A DNA stretch of 63,774 nucleotides from Candidatus Auribacter fodinae (GTDB taxonomy: Bacteria; Auribacterota; Auribacteria; Auribacterales; Auribacteraceae), in assembly GCA_003599815.1 (NCBI GenBank), contig QZJZ01000054.1, positions 1 to 63,774 on the forward strand. Reading direction: 5' to 3'. Below are positions 28,035 to 38,502 of the stretch, in pieces. The position numbers and the translations under genes were made by a program. Position 1 is the stretch's first letter, and every line of letters starts with the position of its first letter. The notes beneath the pieces are model-generated. The model saw only the letters and a list, made by a program, of their open reading frames with translations, did no database searches and was not told the DNA's origin.

Positions 28035-29416
28035 GACAGCACTATATGGGAATACGACTCAGCAGTCTTTTTAGTAGTGCCCTGATATGCTGTTATCTGA
28101 CAATAAACGTCGCTGCACAGCAGACGGACATCACGGAAACGCCCATGCCTGACTCGAGTAATTCATATGAGCAGGATGTCCAATCAGAAGATGACAAAAT
28201 AATTGATGAGCGTATCAAGACGATACAGGACAGCATCCTGAAAAATCCTGATTCCGCCGAACTGCATTATGACCTGTCGCAGGCGTATCTGATGAAAGGC
28301 TCTATTGAAGAAGCATTCAAATCACTTCTGACTGCGATTGAAAAAATCCCAACGAACCAAAATACGCCTCAAACCCCGGAGACTTTTACGGAAAAAGACC
28401 ACGCTCTCTATAACGAGGCGGTTACCTTCGGGAAAAAGATGATGATAGATCAGGCGTTGGAGCGTTTTAACGAATTGCTTGAACGTTATCCGAATTCACC
28501 CGATCTTTTATTAAAAACAGCGATCCTGTATGGAAATGCGGGAGACTATCCATCTTTTTTCGCGGCCTTATATAACGCCTCATCGTTTAAAACAGGATCC
28601 CCTGATCAGGAACGCATTATGGGCGGTATTCTTTTCCTTTTAGGCAAACACGATGAGTCTTCTGAGTATTTCGCAAAATGTATTGAGAAAAACAAAGATT
28701 ACTCTCCAGCGTACCTCTGGCTTGGCAAAATTCGTCTTATGCAGAAAAAGTTCGATGAGGGGTTATACCTCATCAATAAGGCAGTCGAACTTGAACCGGA
28801 AAACTATACAAATCTTGTGACGCTCGGCAGGATTTATATGGAAATGGGGATCTTTGATAAATCAGAAGAAGCCCTGACGAAAGCGGCTGAAATCAACTCC
28901 GGCTACTGGGAAGCGTACGAAACGCTCGGATACCTGTATTTTTACCAGAATGAGATCGATAAAAGTATTGCTATGTTTAAAGAAGTCATTGTGCAAAGGC
29001 CCAATAATATTGAGTCGTTGCTCAGCCTCGCGAAAGTGTACCAGCAATCAGGCCAATATGATGAAGCGATCAAAGTATATAAGTCAGTAATTCAGTTAGC
29101 GCCTGATGCGTTTGTCCTGCACTGCGACCTTGCAGACCTCTACGTTATGACCAATGACCTCCGCATGGCGGCTGACAGTTTCAAGAGAGCATTGGAGATA
29201 TACGACGAATCACCCCTTGCGCATTACCGGCTTGGCATAATTCTCAGAAAACTGGATGATTTTTCCGGCGCTATCCGTCATATAAAACGCGCTATCAAAC
29301 TTAAAAATGATTTTCCAGAAGCGTACGAAGCGCTATTCTACATTTACAGAGACGACTTAAAAGATAACAAAGAAGCGGATTATTACCGCATGATGCTGCA
29401 ACTGATGAAAGGGTAA
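28031..29416 (+). CDS. exported TPR protein
   Basis: A 461-residue protein with a signal peptide (LSSLFSSALICCYLTINVAA, cut near AAQQ) and about nine or ten tetratricopeptide repeats from residue 70 to the end, with typical phrases such as PAYLWLGKIRLMQKKFDEGL. It probably forms a periplasmic scaffold; no partner can be named. The GTG start overlaps the thioredoxin stop by four bases, suggesting coupled translation; an ATG at 28046 is an alternative that keeps the signal peptide. Confidence 0.85.
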   Translation: MRQHYMGIRLSSLFSSALICCYLTINVAAQQTDITETPMPDSSNSYEQDVQSEDDKIIDERIKTIQDSILKNPDSAELHYDLSQAYLMKGSIEEAFKSLLTAIEKIPTNQNTPQTPETFTEKDHALYNEAVTFGKKMMIDQALERFNELLERYPNSPDLLLKTAILYGNAGDYPSFFAALYNASSFKTGSPDQERIMGGILFLLGKHDESSEYFAKCIEKNKDYSPAYLWLGKIRLMQKKFDEGLYLINKAVELEPENYTNLVTLGRIYMEMGIFDKSEEALTKAAEINSGYWEAYETLGYLYFYQNEIDKSIAMFKEVIVQRPNNIESLLSLAKVYQQSGQYDEAIKVYKSVIQLAPDAFVLHCDLADLYVMTNDLRMAADSFKRALEIYDESPLAHYRLGIILRKLDDFSGAIRHIKRAIKLKNDFPEAYEALFYIYRDDLKDNKEADYYRMMLQLMKG

Positions 29417-29452
29417 TAATTTCATTATGGGTATAATCATACGTAGAGTACT

Positions 29453-30694
29453 GTGGATACTTTTTTTCAATTTTTAGCATTAATCATTTGCCTTGCGCTG
29501 TCTGCCTTTTTTTCCTGTTCTGAAACTGCGCTTTTTTCATTATCAAAAAGTACCGTGCATGTACTGTCTGGAAAAAATGAACGAGGCAGGACAATAGCCC
29601 GTCATCTGGTGCATGCGCCCAACCTGCTGATAACTATCCTGATAGGGAATATGTTCGTCAATATTTTCTCTACATCCATTTCAGAACGGATCGCGACAAA
29701 CTTATTTTCTTCTTTTGGGCTTGAGATTTCTATTGCGGCAATGACATTTCTTATCATCATCTTTGGCGAAATTACTCCTAAAGTGATTGCGGTAAACAAC
29801 GCACAGACAATAGCTTTGTTTGTGATTCCCTTTATTGATAAGCTATATACCGTTCTCGCGCCAATCAGAAAAATCCTGTATCGAGTCTCATCTTTTTTCC
29901 TCCAGCACATAACGCGATTTATGAGCGCAGAAATGCATTCTTCGCATGAAGAAGTCAAAGCCATAATTACGGACAGCCATAGAATAGGGTTGCTACTGGA
30001 ACATGAAAAAAGAATGATTGAAGGGGTCATGAAACTTAATAGCATTCGTGTCCATGATATTATGACACCAAGAACGGAAATGGTTGCTGTTGAAGAGAAC
30101 GACAGCGTCAATCAAATACAGAAAAAAATACAGAACGGAAAAGTATCGCGTATCCCTGTCTATAAAGAACAGCTCGATAATGTTATCGGCGTTCTGTATG
30201 TAAAAGACTTTCTCATGATCGACAAAGAAAACATGAAGCTGGCTGGTATTGTCCGAAAACCGTATTTTGTTCCTGAAACAAAGCTGGCAATAGAATTATT
30301 CCGCGAAATGCGCAAGGCACAGATACATCTTGCTGTTGTGGTTGACGAATATGGGGGAGTTGAAGGATTAATAACGATGGAAGATATCCTTGAAGAAATT
30401 TTCGGTGACATTCTTGATAAAAAAGACGTCCTGTTGACTCTTAAAAAGATCAGCCCCCGTTCGATGAAAATATCAGGAAAACTTTCCATCGAAGACTTCA
30501 ATGAAGTATTCAGCGCACATATCAATGATGAACTTAATGTAACGATTGGCGGTTTTCTCCTGACTCATTTCGGGCATATCCCTAAAAAAGGGGAATGTAT
30601 TGTGATTCAGGGCATTGAATTTATGGTCACACGCTCAAAGAAAAACCGTATTGAAGAAATCATTGTTACTCGCAAAACAGGAAGCAAAGCATGA
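29453..30694 (+). CDS. CNNM-type CBS-domain membrane protein
   Basis: A 413-residue protein with a CNNM transmembrane domain (SAFFSCSETALFSLSKS, then FGEITPKVIAVNNA), a CBS pair (HDIMTPRTEMVAVEEN and AVVVDEYGGVEGLITMEDI) and a C-terminal CorC/HlyC domain (MKISGKLSIEDFNEVF). Family members move Mg2+ or other divalent ions, although hemolysin names persist. It starts with GTG 36 bases after the TPR gene, and its stop overlaps the next CNNM gene. Confidence 0.9.
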   Translation: MDTFFQFLALIICLALSAFFSCSETALFSLSKSTVHVLSGKNERGRTIARHLVHAPNLLITILIGNMFVNIFSTSISERIATNLFSSFGLEISIAAMTFLIIIFGEITPKVIAVNNAQTIALFVIPFIDKLYTVLAPIRKILYRVSSFFLQHITRFMSAEMHSSHEEVKAIITDSHRIGLLLEHEKRMIEGVMKLNSIRVHDIMTPRTEMVAVEENDSVNQIQKKIQNGKVSRIPVYKEQLDNVIGVLYVKDFLMIDKENMKLAGIVRKPYFVPETKLAIELFREMRKAQIHLAVVVDEYGGVEGLITMEDILEEIFGDILDKKDVLLTLKKISPRSMKISGKLSIEDFNEVFSAHINDELNVTIGGFLLTHFGHIPKKGECIVIQGIEFMVTRSKKNRIEEIIVTRKTGSKA

Positions 30695-31701
30695 GCACTA
30701 TTTACTATATAGCTATAATCATAGTTTGCCTCTGTATGGAAGCGTTTTTTGCAGGGACTGAAATGTCTATTATTTCAGGAAATAAACTAAAAATGCGATA
30801 CTTAGCGAAAAAAGGAAATAAAGCCGCTCAGAAAATCGAGACTCTTCTCAAAAAACCACAGCTTTTTTTATCCACAACACTGGTCGGGGTTAATCTCGGT
30901 ATTATTATCGCATCAACACTTGCGAGCCGTCTCATTTCACAGTGGGCACCAGCCCATCTTGTTAATGTGTATACTACATTTATCATGCTGCCCCTGATAC
31001 TGTTTTTTGGCGAGATTATCCCCATGACCATCGGGCGTACATATTCCACCAAATTAAGCCTTATACTTATATACCCATTGTCATTAGCATATTATGTATT
31101 ATATCCGGTAATACGGCTTTTTTCGTTGATTTCAGAGCAAATTGCCGGTTTATTTAAACTTAACAGACAGCATAAAAATCCGTTTCTCACCAGAGAAGAA
31201 CTTATGTTTATACTTGAGGATGAAATAAAAAGAGGCTCCGAATCTGAATATGAAAAAGAAATTATCAAAAAAATATTCCAATTTCAGGATATTACTGTTG
31301 ACGATATAATGATTCCACTCAACAAAGTAATTTGCGTTGAGGCGTCAACGCCATGTAAAACAGTAATTGAGTTAATGCACACCAGTGGATTTTCCCGACT
31401 GCCTGTGTATGAAGGAAATCCAGAAAACATGATCGGTATTATACGGACAAATAAACTACTCCGTGCAGAATATGACAAACCGGTTAGAAAATATATTTTT
31501 AAACCATACACGGCCATGCAGTCAACCCCTATTCGTAACATATTGTGGGATTTACAGTTAAATGGACGGCAAATGGTTATTGTTCATGATACGCAAAACA
31601 AAGCGGTCGGAATGGTAACGCTTGAAGATATAATGGAAAGAGTCGTTGGCAGTATCATGGACGAATATGATACTGTTCCGGAGAATTATCAGCATGAGTG
31701 A
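30691..31701 (+). CDS. CNNM-type CBS-domain membrane protein lacking CorC/HlyC
   Basis: A 336-residue second CNNM protein (EAFFAGTEMSIISGNKLKMR, FFGEIIPMTIGR) with a CBS pair (VDDIMIPLNKVICVEAS, AVGMVTLEDIMERVVG). It ends shortly after the second CBS motif, so the C-terminal CorC/HlyC domain of its neighbour is missing. It overlaps the first CNNM gene by four bases and the histidine kinase gene by eight. The two may form a heteromer; that is inference. Confidence 0.88.
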   Translation: MSTIYYIAIIIVCLCMEAFFAGTEMSIISGNKLKMRYLAKKGNKAAQKIETLLKKPQLFLSTTLVGVNLGIIIASTLASRLISQWAPAHLVNVYTTFIMLPLILFFGEIIPMTIGRTYSTKLSLILIYPLSLAYYVLYPVIRLFSLISEQIAGLFKLNRQHKNPFLTREELMFILEDEIKRGSESEYEKEIIKKIFQFQDITVDDIMIPLNKVICVEASTPCKTVIELMHTSGFSRLPVYEGNPENMIGIIRTNKLLRAEYDKPVRKYIFKPYTAMQSTPIRNILWDLQLNGRQMVIVHDTQNKAVGMVTLEDIMERVVGSIMDEYDTVPENYQHE

Positions 31702-32890
31702 AAAAGATAGATTTGTTAAAAAATTTATTGAGAAATTTGAAAAGATCGATCCCAATTACATTGAACTCTTTATAACACGGCTCACACGGGAGCGGAATTT
31801 TTTCAAGGATCTGGTCAACTTGCTGGATGAAGGAATACTTGTTTTAAATGAGCATCGCGAGATCATGGTCATTAATGATGCCGCGCTGAAAATTCTAAAT
31901 ATCATCGACGAAGACCCCACAGGTAAAATAATTGACAGATACATCTATGATAACCAGCTGCAAATCTTTTTCAATAAAATCTGGGATCTCCCTGATAAAT
32001 CCATCAACACTGAAATACAACTTGATGCACCCCAAAAAACATATCTTGGGGTAACCATTATGAATTATGACGACGAAGATGAAGAATCTGTGAGGAGCAA
32101 AGTTTTTGTATTTACAGATATAACCGAGCGTATCGTGAGCATGGAAAAACTGCTCAAAAATGAGAAAATGCAAACATTCAACCTGCTGTCAGCCGGCGTC
32201 GCCCATGAAATAGGCAACCCTCTCAATTCACTGGACATTCACATGCAACTGCTTGAAAAAGAGTTGGCCCAGCTTGATCATCCATCAGTACCTGAATTGC
32301 AGGAACTTGTCAGGATAAGCAGGGAAGAAATCAGTAGGCTTGATTCCATAATTTCCAGATTTCTGAACACAGTACGTCCATTTCAATTAAAATTAAAAGA
32401 AAATGACATCAGTGAGGCAGTTAAGGCACAATGCGCGGCAATCTCTGCTGAACTCCATCAGCAAAACATTACCCTTTTAAACGATTTTTCCGGGCAAATA
32501 CCGCTTTTTTTGTTCGATAGGGAACTGATAGAACAAGCGTTGCGAAATATAATGAAAAACGCGGTACAGGCTATGCCGGATGGCGGTACACTCAATGTTC
32601 AGGTTTCTGTGCTGAAAGATCTCTGTAAAATCACAATAAACGATACAGGCAAAGGGATCCCAAAAAAAGATTTGAAACGTATATTCGATCCATATTACAC
32701 TACACGTCCAGAAGGTACTGGTTTGGGGCTCATGATAGTAAATAAAATAGTATCCGCGCACGGGGGTGAAATCTCTATTATGAGTGAGGAAAATGAAGGT
32801 ACCAGCGTTATTATTACACTTCCGGTAAAATATCGGGGCAACAAATTTCTGCCGCAACGGACAAAAAGGGACGCAGATGAAGAAGAATAG
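31694..32890 (+). CDS. NtrB-like cytoplasmic histidine kinase
   Basis: A 398-residue kinase without membrane segments. A PAS domain (about 35-140, from LVNLLDEGILVLNEHREI) precedes a DHp domain with the phospho-His in AGVAHEIGNPLNSLD and a complete ATP-binding domain: N box IMKNAVQAMPDGG, D box INDTGKGIP and G box GTGLGLMIVNKIVSAHGG. It should phosphorylate the NtrC-like regulator encoded directly after it (14-base overlap). The ATG at 31694 is chosen; an upstream in-frame start would lie well inside the CNNM gene. Confidence 0.93.
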   Translation: MSEKDRFVKKFIEKFEKIDPNYIELFITRLTRERNFFKDLVNLLDEGILVLNEHREIMVINDAALKILNIIDEDPTGKIIDRYIYDNQLQIFFNKIWDLPDKSINTEIQLDAPQKTYLGVTIMNYDDEDEESVRSKVFVFTDITERIVSMEKLLKNEKMQTFNLLSAGVAHEIGNPLNSLDIHMQLLEKELAQLDHPSVPELQELVRISREEISRLDSIISRFLNTVRPFQLKLKENDISEAVKAQCAAISAELHQQNITLLNDFSGQIPLFLFDRELIEQALRNIMKNAVQAMPDGGTLNVQVSVLKDLCKITINDTGKGIPKKDLKRIFDPYYTTRPEGTGLGLMIVNKIVSAHGGEISIMSEENEGTSVIITLPVKYRGNKFLPQRTKRDADEEE

Positions 32891-34235
32891 CATTCTCATT
32901 GTTGATGACGAAAAAAATACCCGTGAAGGTATTGCCCGATTTCTTAGATTAAAGGACTTCAACTGCCATATGGCCGGCACGGGCAAAGAAGCGCTGGAAT
33001 TACTGCAAAACAATGCTGTTGATATCGTATTGACCGATCTCCGTATGCCGGCTATGGGTGGTATGGATCTGATAAACGCTCTCCAGCAAAACTATCCTGA
33101 AATAAAAATAGTCGTATTGACTGCGTATGGCAGTGTTGAAACCGCTGTTGAAGCAGTAAAACGAGGAGCGGATGACTTTTTAACAAAACCGATCAATCTA
33201 GATAAGCTGTATATTACGATATCAAAAATTATTGATAACAAAATGCTCAAAGAAGAAAATCAGCAGTTAAAACAACAACTTGACGCGAAATACGGACTCA
33301 AAAACATTATTGGCACGTCAGAACCTATGCAACGCATTTTTGACATCATTAAACAGGTTGCCCCATCACGGGCTACAGTACTGATTCAAGGTGAAAGCGG
33401 TACAGGTAAAGAACTGATCGCACAGGCGATTCACCAGTTAAGCCCACGCAAAAATTACGCTTTTGTGCCAGTACATTGCGCGGCGTTATCAGATTCACTG
33501 CTCGAGAGCGAGCTTTTCGGGCATGAAAAAGGCGCTTTTACCGGAGCGATTGAACAACGTGTCGGCAGGTTCGAGCAAGCTGACAAAGGCACTCTGTTCC
33601 TTGATGAAATCAGCGAGGTCAGCTCCGCTGTTCAGGTCAAACTGCTGCGTGTCCTTCAGGAACAGATTTTTGAACGTGTGGGGAGTACAAAACCGATCTC
33701 AGTCGATCTGCGTGTCGTTGCCGCGACTAACAAAATTCTGGAAGAGGAAGTGCATAGCAATAAATTCCGTGAAGATCTGTTTTACCGTTTAAACGTGGTA
33801 ACCATCAATATGCCTCCCTTAAGAGAAAGAAAAGATGATATCCCGTTACTTATCAAACATTACCTGGATATTTTCTGCCGTGAGAATAACAGGGAACCGA
33901 TACATTTCGACTTACCTGCAATAAATGTGTTACAGGAATACTCATGGCCCGGAAATATCAGACAGCTTCGAAACCTTATAGAAAATATTGTTGTCTTATC
34001 CCGTAATAATGTCATTAAAGTCACAGATTTGCCGGAGCGTATCATTAGAAACAATGAAACTGCTTTAAGCGCAGGAGATACAACCTCAGCTATGAATATC
34101 AGGGAAAATGAAAAAAATCTCATTATTCGAGCATTAAAAGACACGAACGGCAATCGTACTGAAGCCGCAAAACTACTCGGAATGAGCCGCCGAACATTAT
34201 ATAGGAAGATGGAAGGCTTCAATATTACCGTTTAA
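32877..34235 (+). CDS. sigma-54-dependent NtrC-family response regulator
   Basis: A 452-residue bacterial enhancer-binding protein. The receiver (about 5-120) has its phospho-Asp in [12 protein letters not shown]. The AAA+ domain has Walker A GESGTGKE, the sigma-54 contact loop GAFTGA in [15 protein letters not shown], and Walker B GTLFLDEI. The C-terminal Fis-type helix-turn-helix is [19 protein letters not shown]. It pairs with the upstream kinase. An inverted repeat and a sigma-54-like site lie downstream, before groES, so groESL may be a target. Confidence 0.94.
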   Translation: MKKNSILIVDDEKNTREGIARFLRLKDFNCHMAGTGKEALELLQNNAVDIVLTDLRMPAMGGMDLINALQQNYPEIKIVVLTAYGSVETAVEAVKRGADDFLTKPINLDKLYITISKIIDNKMLKEENQQLKQQLDAKYGLKNIIGTSEPMQRIFDIIKQVAPSRATVLIQGESGTGKELIAQAIHQLSPRKNYAFVPVHCAALSDSLLESELFGHEKGAFTGAIEQRVGRFEQADKGTLFLDEISEVSSAVQVKLLRVLQEQIFERVGSTKPISVDLRVVAATNKILEEEVHSNKFREDLFYRLNVVTINMPPLRERKDDIPLLIKHYLDIFCRENNREPIHFDLPAINVLQEYSWPGNIRQLRNLIENIVVLSRNNVIKVTDLPERIIRNNETALSAGDTTSAMNIRENEKNLIIRALKDTNGNRTEAAKLLGMSRRTLYRKMEGFNITV

Positions 34236-34274
34236 CATAATGACACACCCTTGCATCCTGCCTGTGTCATTATG
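34236..34274 (+). repeat. 12-bp inverted repeat after ntrC-like gene
   Basis: CATAATGACACA (34236-34247) and its exact reverse complement TGTGTCATTATG (34263-34274) flank 15 bases. It begins at the base after the regulator's stop codon. No T-run follows, so a standard terminator is unlikely. It lies about 150 bases before the projected start from the sigma-54-like site, where enhancer-binding proteins usually bind. Confidence 0.7.
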
Positions 34275-34377
34275 ACATAAATCTCATCTCAATATTTCAT
34301 CAAAAACCAATCCTTTACATTAATTCATTTTTCCTATTCACTTACCAAAAGATACTTACACCTTGCGATACATCGAC

Positions 34378-34392
34378 TGGTATCATCCTTGC
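34378..34392 (+). promoter_or_regulatory. sigma-54-like promoter before groES
   Basis: TGG at 34378-34380 and TTGC at 34389-34392 (followed by A) place GG and GC exactly ten bases apart, the invariant -24/-12 spacing. The internal CAC of the consensus is only partly kept (TAT). Transcription would start near 34404. The adjacent NtrC-family regulator makes the match more credible. Confidence 0.4.
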
Positions 34393-34419
34393 ATAATTCT
34401 GTGCCATCTGAAAATAATG

Positions 34420-34447
34420 TTGTGATCAACAGTGTAAAGGCTATAAT
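34420..34447 (+). promoter_or_regulatory. possible sigma-70 promoter of groESL
   Basis: TTGTGA at 34420-34425 and TATAAT at 34442-34447 are 16 bases apart. The -10 box lies within the left arm of the 34439-34469 palindrome, as expected for a repressor operator. Confidence 0.45.
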
Positions 34448-34469
34448 GATGAAAACTATCATTATAGCC
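34439..34469 (+). repeat. perfect 12-bp palindrome in groESL leader
   Basis: GGCTATAATGAT (34439-34450) and ATCATTATAGCC (34458-34469) are exact reverse complements around GAAAACT. It ends 32 bases before the groES ATG. It is not the CIRCE sequence (TTAGCACTC-N9-GAGTGCTAA). It could be an operator, an mRNA 5' hairpin, or both. Confidence 0.75.
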
Positions 34470-34501
34470 CGATTTATTCACATTAATGAACGGAGGTAAT
34501 T

Positions 34502-34789
34502 ATGAAAGTCACACCAATGGGAGAACGGGTTCTGATCAAACGCTGTAAAGCTGAAGAAGTAGCTAAGGGAGGTATTATCATCCCCGATACAGCGCAGGAA
34601 AAACCTCTCAAAGCTGAAGTTGCCGCACTGGGAAAAGGCAAACAGAAAGAAGACGGTTCTTTTCTTCCTTTTGAAGTGAAAGTCGGCGATACCATTCTTA
34701 TAGGAAGATATGCAGGTCAGGATATTTCAATTGATGGAGAGAATTATGTGATTGTTTCTGAAAGTGATATCTTAGCAATTTTAAGCTAA
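34502..34789 (+). CDS. groES: co-chaperonin GroES
   Basis: A 95-residue heptameric lid for GroEL. The mobile-loop and core motifs [26 protein letters not shown] and [12 protein letters not shown] are typical; the length is standard. CGGAGGT lies six bases before the ATG. It is followed by groEL after 27 bases, with its own Shine-Dalgarno. Confidence 0.97.
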   Translation: MKVTPMGERVLIKRCKAEEVAKGGIIIPDTAQEKPLKAEVAALGKGKQKEDGSFLPFEVKVGDTILIGRYAGQDISIDGENYVIVSESDILAILS

Positions 34790-34795
34790 CTATAA

Positions 34796-36442
<1,647 letters not shown>

Positions 36443-36467
36443 TTTTATTTATTTTTGGCAGTTAGCA

Positions 36468-36495
36468 GGGGAAGATATCTCAGTATATCTTCCCC
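36468..36495 (+). terminator. strong hairpin between groEL and rpoZ
   Basis: GGGGAAGATAT (36468-36478) and ATATCTTCCCC (36485-36495) form a perfect 11-bp stem with loop CTCAGT. It starts 26 bases after the groEL stop. No T-run follows (GCATCACTTTAAC), so intrinsic termination would be inefficient; it may instead protect the 3' end of the groESL mRNA or attenuate reading into rpoZ. Confidence 0.5.
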
Positions 36496-36542
36496 GCATC
36501 ACTTTAACAATTAATCCCGCAACAAACAGGGAGGATCCGTAC

Positions 36543-36776
36543 GTGGTCGCAGAAGATAAGTCGACGCTGATAGAAAGAGCTCTGGATAAAGTAACAAATA
36601 AAGCAGTTCTCATAAACCTGCTTGCAAGACGAGTTCGCCAACTCAATAAAAACTCACGTCCTCTCGTTGAAAAATTTGACGGTGAAGACAATATTGCGGT
36701 CGCATTGCGTGAAGTTATAGCAGGAAAAATTTATCCTGTGTTCAAATCAGGAGAGACGGACACTACCTCTGAATAA
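36543..36776 (+). CDS. rpoZ: RNA polymerase omega subunit
   Basis: A 77-residue omega subunit that helps assemble and stabilise RNA polymerase around the beta-prime subunit. The N-terminal ERALDKVTNKAVLINLLARR region and the following DNIAVALREVIAGKI match the family, and the length is in the normal range. GGGAGG precedes the GTG start. It lies 34 bases before the ABC ATPase gene; a functional link to that gene is not evident. Confidence 0.85.
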   Translation: MVAEDKSTLIERALDKVTNKAVLINLLARRVRQLNKNSRPLVEKFDGEDNIAVALREVIAGKIYPVFKSGETDTTSE

Positions 36777-36810
36777 ATGAGGATAAACTCATCAGTGCAT
36801 AACTCATACT

Positions 36811-37761
36811 ATGATTTCACTCGATAGTGTTTCTAAAAGTTTTGCTGGTGAATACGCAATTCTGGATGTCAGTTTTGAAGTAAATAAAGGTGATATTCTC
36901 GGTTTTCTTGGTCCAAACGGCGCCGGGAAAACGACCACTATGCGTATTATCACCGGATGCCTTGCACCCACGTCCGGTTCAGTGACAATAAACGGCAAAA
37001 GTTTATTAAAAAATCCTGTAGAGATAAAACGGCTTATTGGCTACATGCCGGAAAATAATCCCTTGTACACAGATTTGACCGTATCGGAATACCTGCGTTT
37101 TCGAGGAAAAATCAAAGAAATACGTGGAAAAGAGTTAAAAAAACGGCTTGAATATGTGCTGTCTACGTGTATGCTAGAGAAAGTCAGGCACAAACTGGTC
37201 GGGACACTTTCCAAAGGATTCAGACAACGAGTCGGCTTAGCAGACACCTTAATTCACGACCCCAGTATTCTTGTGCTCGATGAACCGACAGTCGGACTTG
37301 ATCCTGCACAAATTAAACAAGTCAGAGAACTTATCAGTTCTATAGGAGAGGATAGAACTGTTATTTTATCCACGCATATCTTGTCTGAAGTGGAATCAAC
37401 CTGTAATCGAGTGGTTATTATCAACGATGGGCGAATTCAGGCGATGGATACTGCCGAGCATTTAAGCGCTATGCACAATGCCGGCTCCGCCGTGCTGACG
37501 CTCGAGATAAAAAACAATACCGGTTCTTTTGAAAAAGACTTGAAACAGTCTGATATTTTGTTCACCGTCCAAGAATCAGGAAACGATCAGAACATATATA
37601 CAATACGTTACACAGAAAAAAACGATATCCGTGAGCATTTATTTAATCTTGCGGTAAAAAACCATAGCGTTATCCTTCAGATGAGCAAAGAGAAAACTAC
37701 GCTGGAAGATGTGTTTATCCGCCTTGTTTCAGACGAGGTTAAAGAGGAGAAACAAGACTGA
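36811..37761 (+). CDS. ABC transporter ATPase (GldA-like)
   Basis: A 316-residue ABC ATPase of the ABC-2 export group. Walker A is GPNGAGKTTTM, the signature is LSKGFRQRVGLAD, Walker B is ILVLDEPTVGLDP and the switch is STHILSEVE. The C-terminal extension ends with TTLEDVFIRLVSDE, typical of GldA/CcmA-like exporters. Its stop overlaps the permease start by one base. With the permease, the GldG-like protein and the DUF4340 protein it forms a four-gene export operon of a widespread but poorly understood type. Confidence 0.93.
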   Translation: MISLDSVSKSFAGEYAILDVSFEVNKGDILGFLGPNGAGKTTTMRIITGCLAPTSGSVTINGKSLLKNPVEIKRLIGYMPENNPLYTDLTVSEYLRFRGKIKEIRGKELKKRLEYVLSTCMLEKVRHKLVGTLSKGFRQRVGLADTLIHDPSILVLDEPTVGLDPAQIKQVRELISSIGEDRTVILSTHILSEVESTCNRVVIINDGRIQAMDTAEHLSAMHNAGSAVLTLEIKNNTGSFEKDLKQSDILFTVQESGNDQNIYTIRYTEKNDIREHLFNLAVKNHSVILQMSKEKTTLEDVFIRLVSDEVKEEKQD

Positions 37762-38501
37762 TGCGTACAATTTTAGTCATCACGCTTAAAGAACTTAGAT
37801 CCTATTTTTTTTCTCTGACTGGGTATGTTATCTGGTCGCTGTTTCTCCTGATTGAAGGTTTCGTTTTCTGGTTTCTGCTGAACGCCTTCAGCAATCCCCA
37901 AAATAGTTTTAACGAACCGATTTCACACTTTTTTTTCGGTACATTCTATTACTGGTTTCTTTTACTGATTATTCCGCCGCTTCTAACCATGCGCTCGCTC
38001 GCGGAAGAGTACAAAAGCGGTACTATTGATCTCTTATCCAGCGCTCCTATAACTGAAGCACAGATAATTATGGCAAAATTTTTTGCGGCTTTTATATTTT
38101 TCTCATTTATGTGGTGTTCCACACTCTTTTATTTCTACCTTATAGAACCGCACACTGAACTGGACTGGATGCGAATTATCAACGGGTATCTGGGAACCTT
38201 TTTAGTAAGCGGACTGTTTATCTCAGCAGGTATTTTTGCGTCATCAATCAGCACTTCGCAAATCGTGTCCGCCATCATTGCATTTGCGTTCGCTTTGCTC
38301 CTGTTTTCGTTCGGCTTTATTGAATATTTCATATCATCGCCGATTTTTTCGGGTGTTCTGAAATACTGCAATATAATGGATAACACAATCAGGTTTGGTC
38401 AGGGTATATTTGACACACGCCCAGTTATATTTTTTCTTAGCCTCACTGTATTGTTTCTTAATATGTCTGTTGCAGTGCTGGATTCAAGGAGGTGGCGGTA
38501 A
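37761..38501 (+). CDS. ABC-2 type permease (GldF-like)
   Basis: A 246-residue membrane protein with six hydrophobic segments and the ABC-2 permease motifs ITLKELRSYFFSLTGYV and PLLTMRSLAEEYKSGTIDLLSSAPIT. It is the membrane part for the ATPase encoded just upstream (one-base overlap). The exported substrate is unknown. Confidence 0.9.
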   Translation: MRTILVITLKELRSYFFSLTGYVIWSLFLLIEGFVFWFLLNAFSNPQNSFNEPISHFFFGTFYYWFLLLIIPPLLTMRSLAEEYKSGTIDLLSSAPITEAQIIMAKFFAAFIFFSFMWCSTLFYFYLIEPHTELDWMRIINGYLGTFLVSGLFISAGIFASSISTSQIVSAIIAFAFALLLFSFGFIEYFISSPIFSGVLKYCNIMDNTIRFGQGIFDTRPVIFFLSLTVLFLNMSVAVLDSRRWR

Positions 38502-38502
38502 T

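Noticed and set aside
29602-30525. Minus-strand frames of 169 and 121 codons in the CNNM gene
   Set aside because: They are antisense to an obvious CNNM/CBS gene and translate to Ser/Ile-rich shadows.
34236-34274. Intrinsic terminator after the NtrC-like gene
   Set aside because: Perfect arms but a 15-base loop and no T-run; a protein-binding site is at least as likely.
34236-34501. CIRCE element upstream of groES
   Set aside because: No TTAGCACTC / GAGTGCTAA arms occur; the palindromes found have different sequences and spacing.
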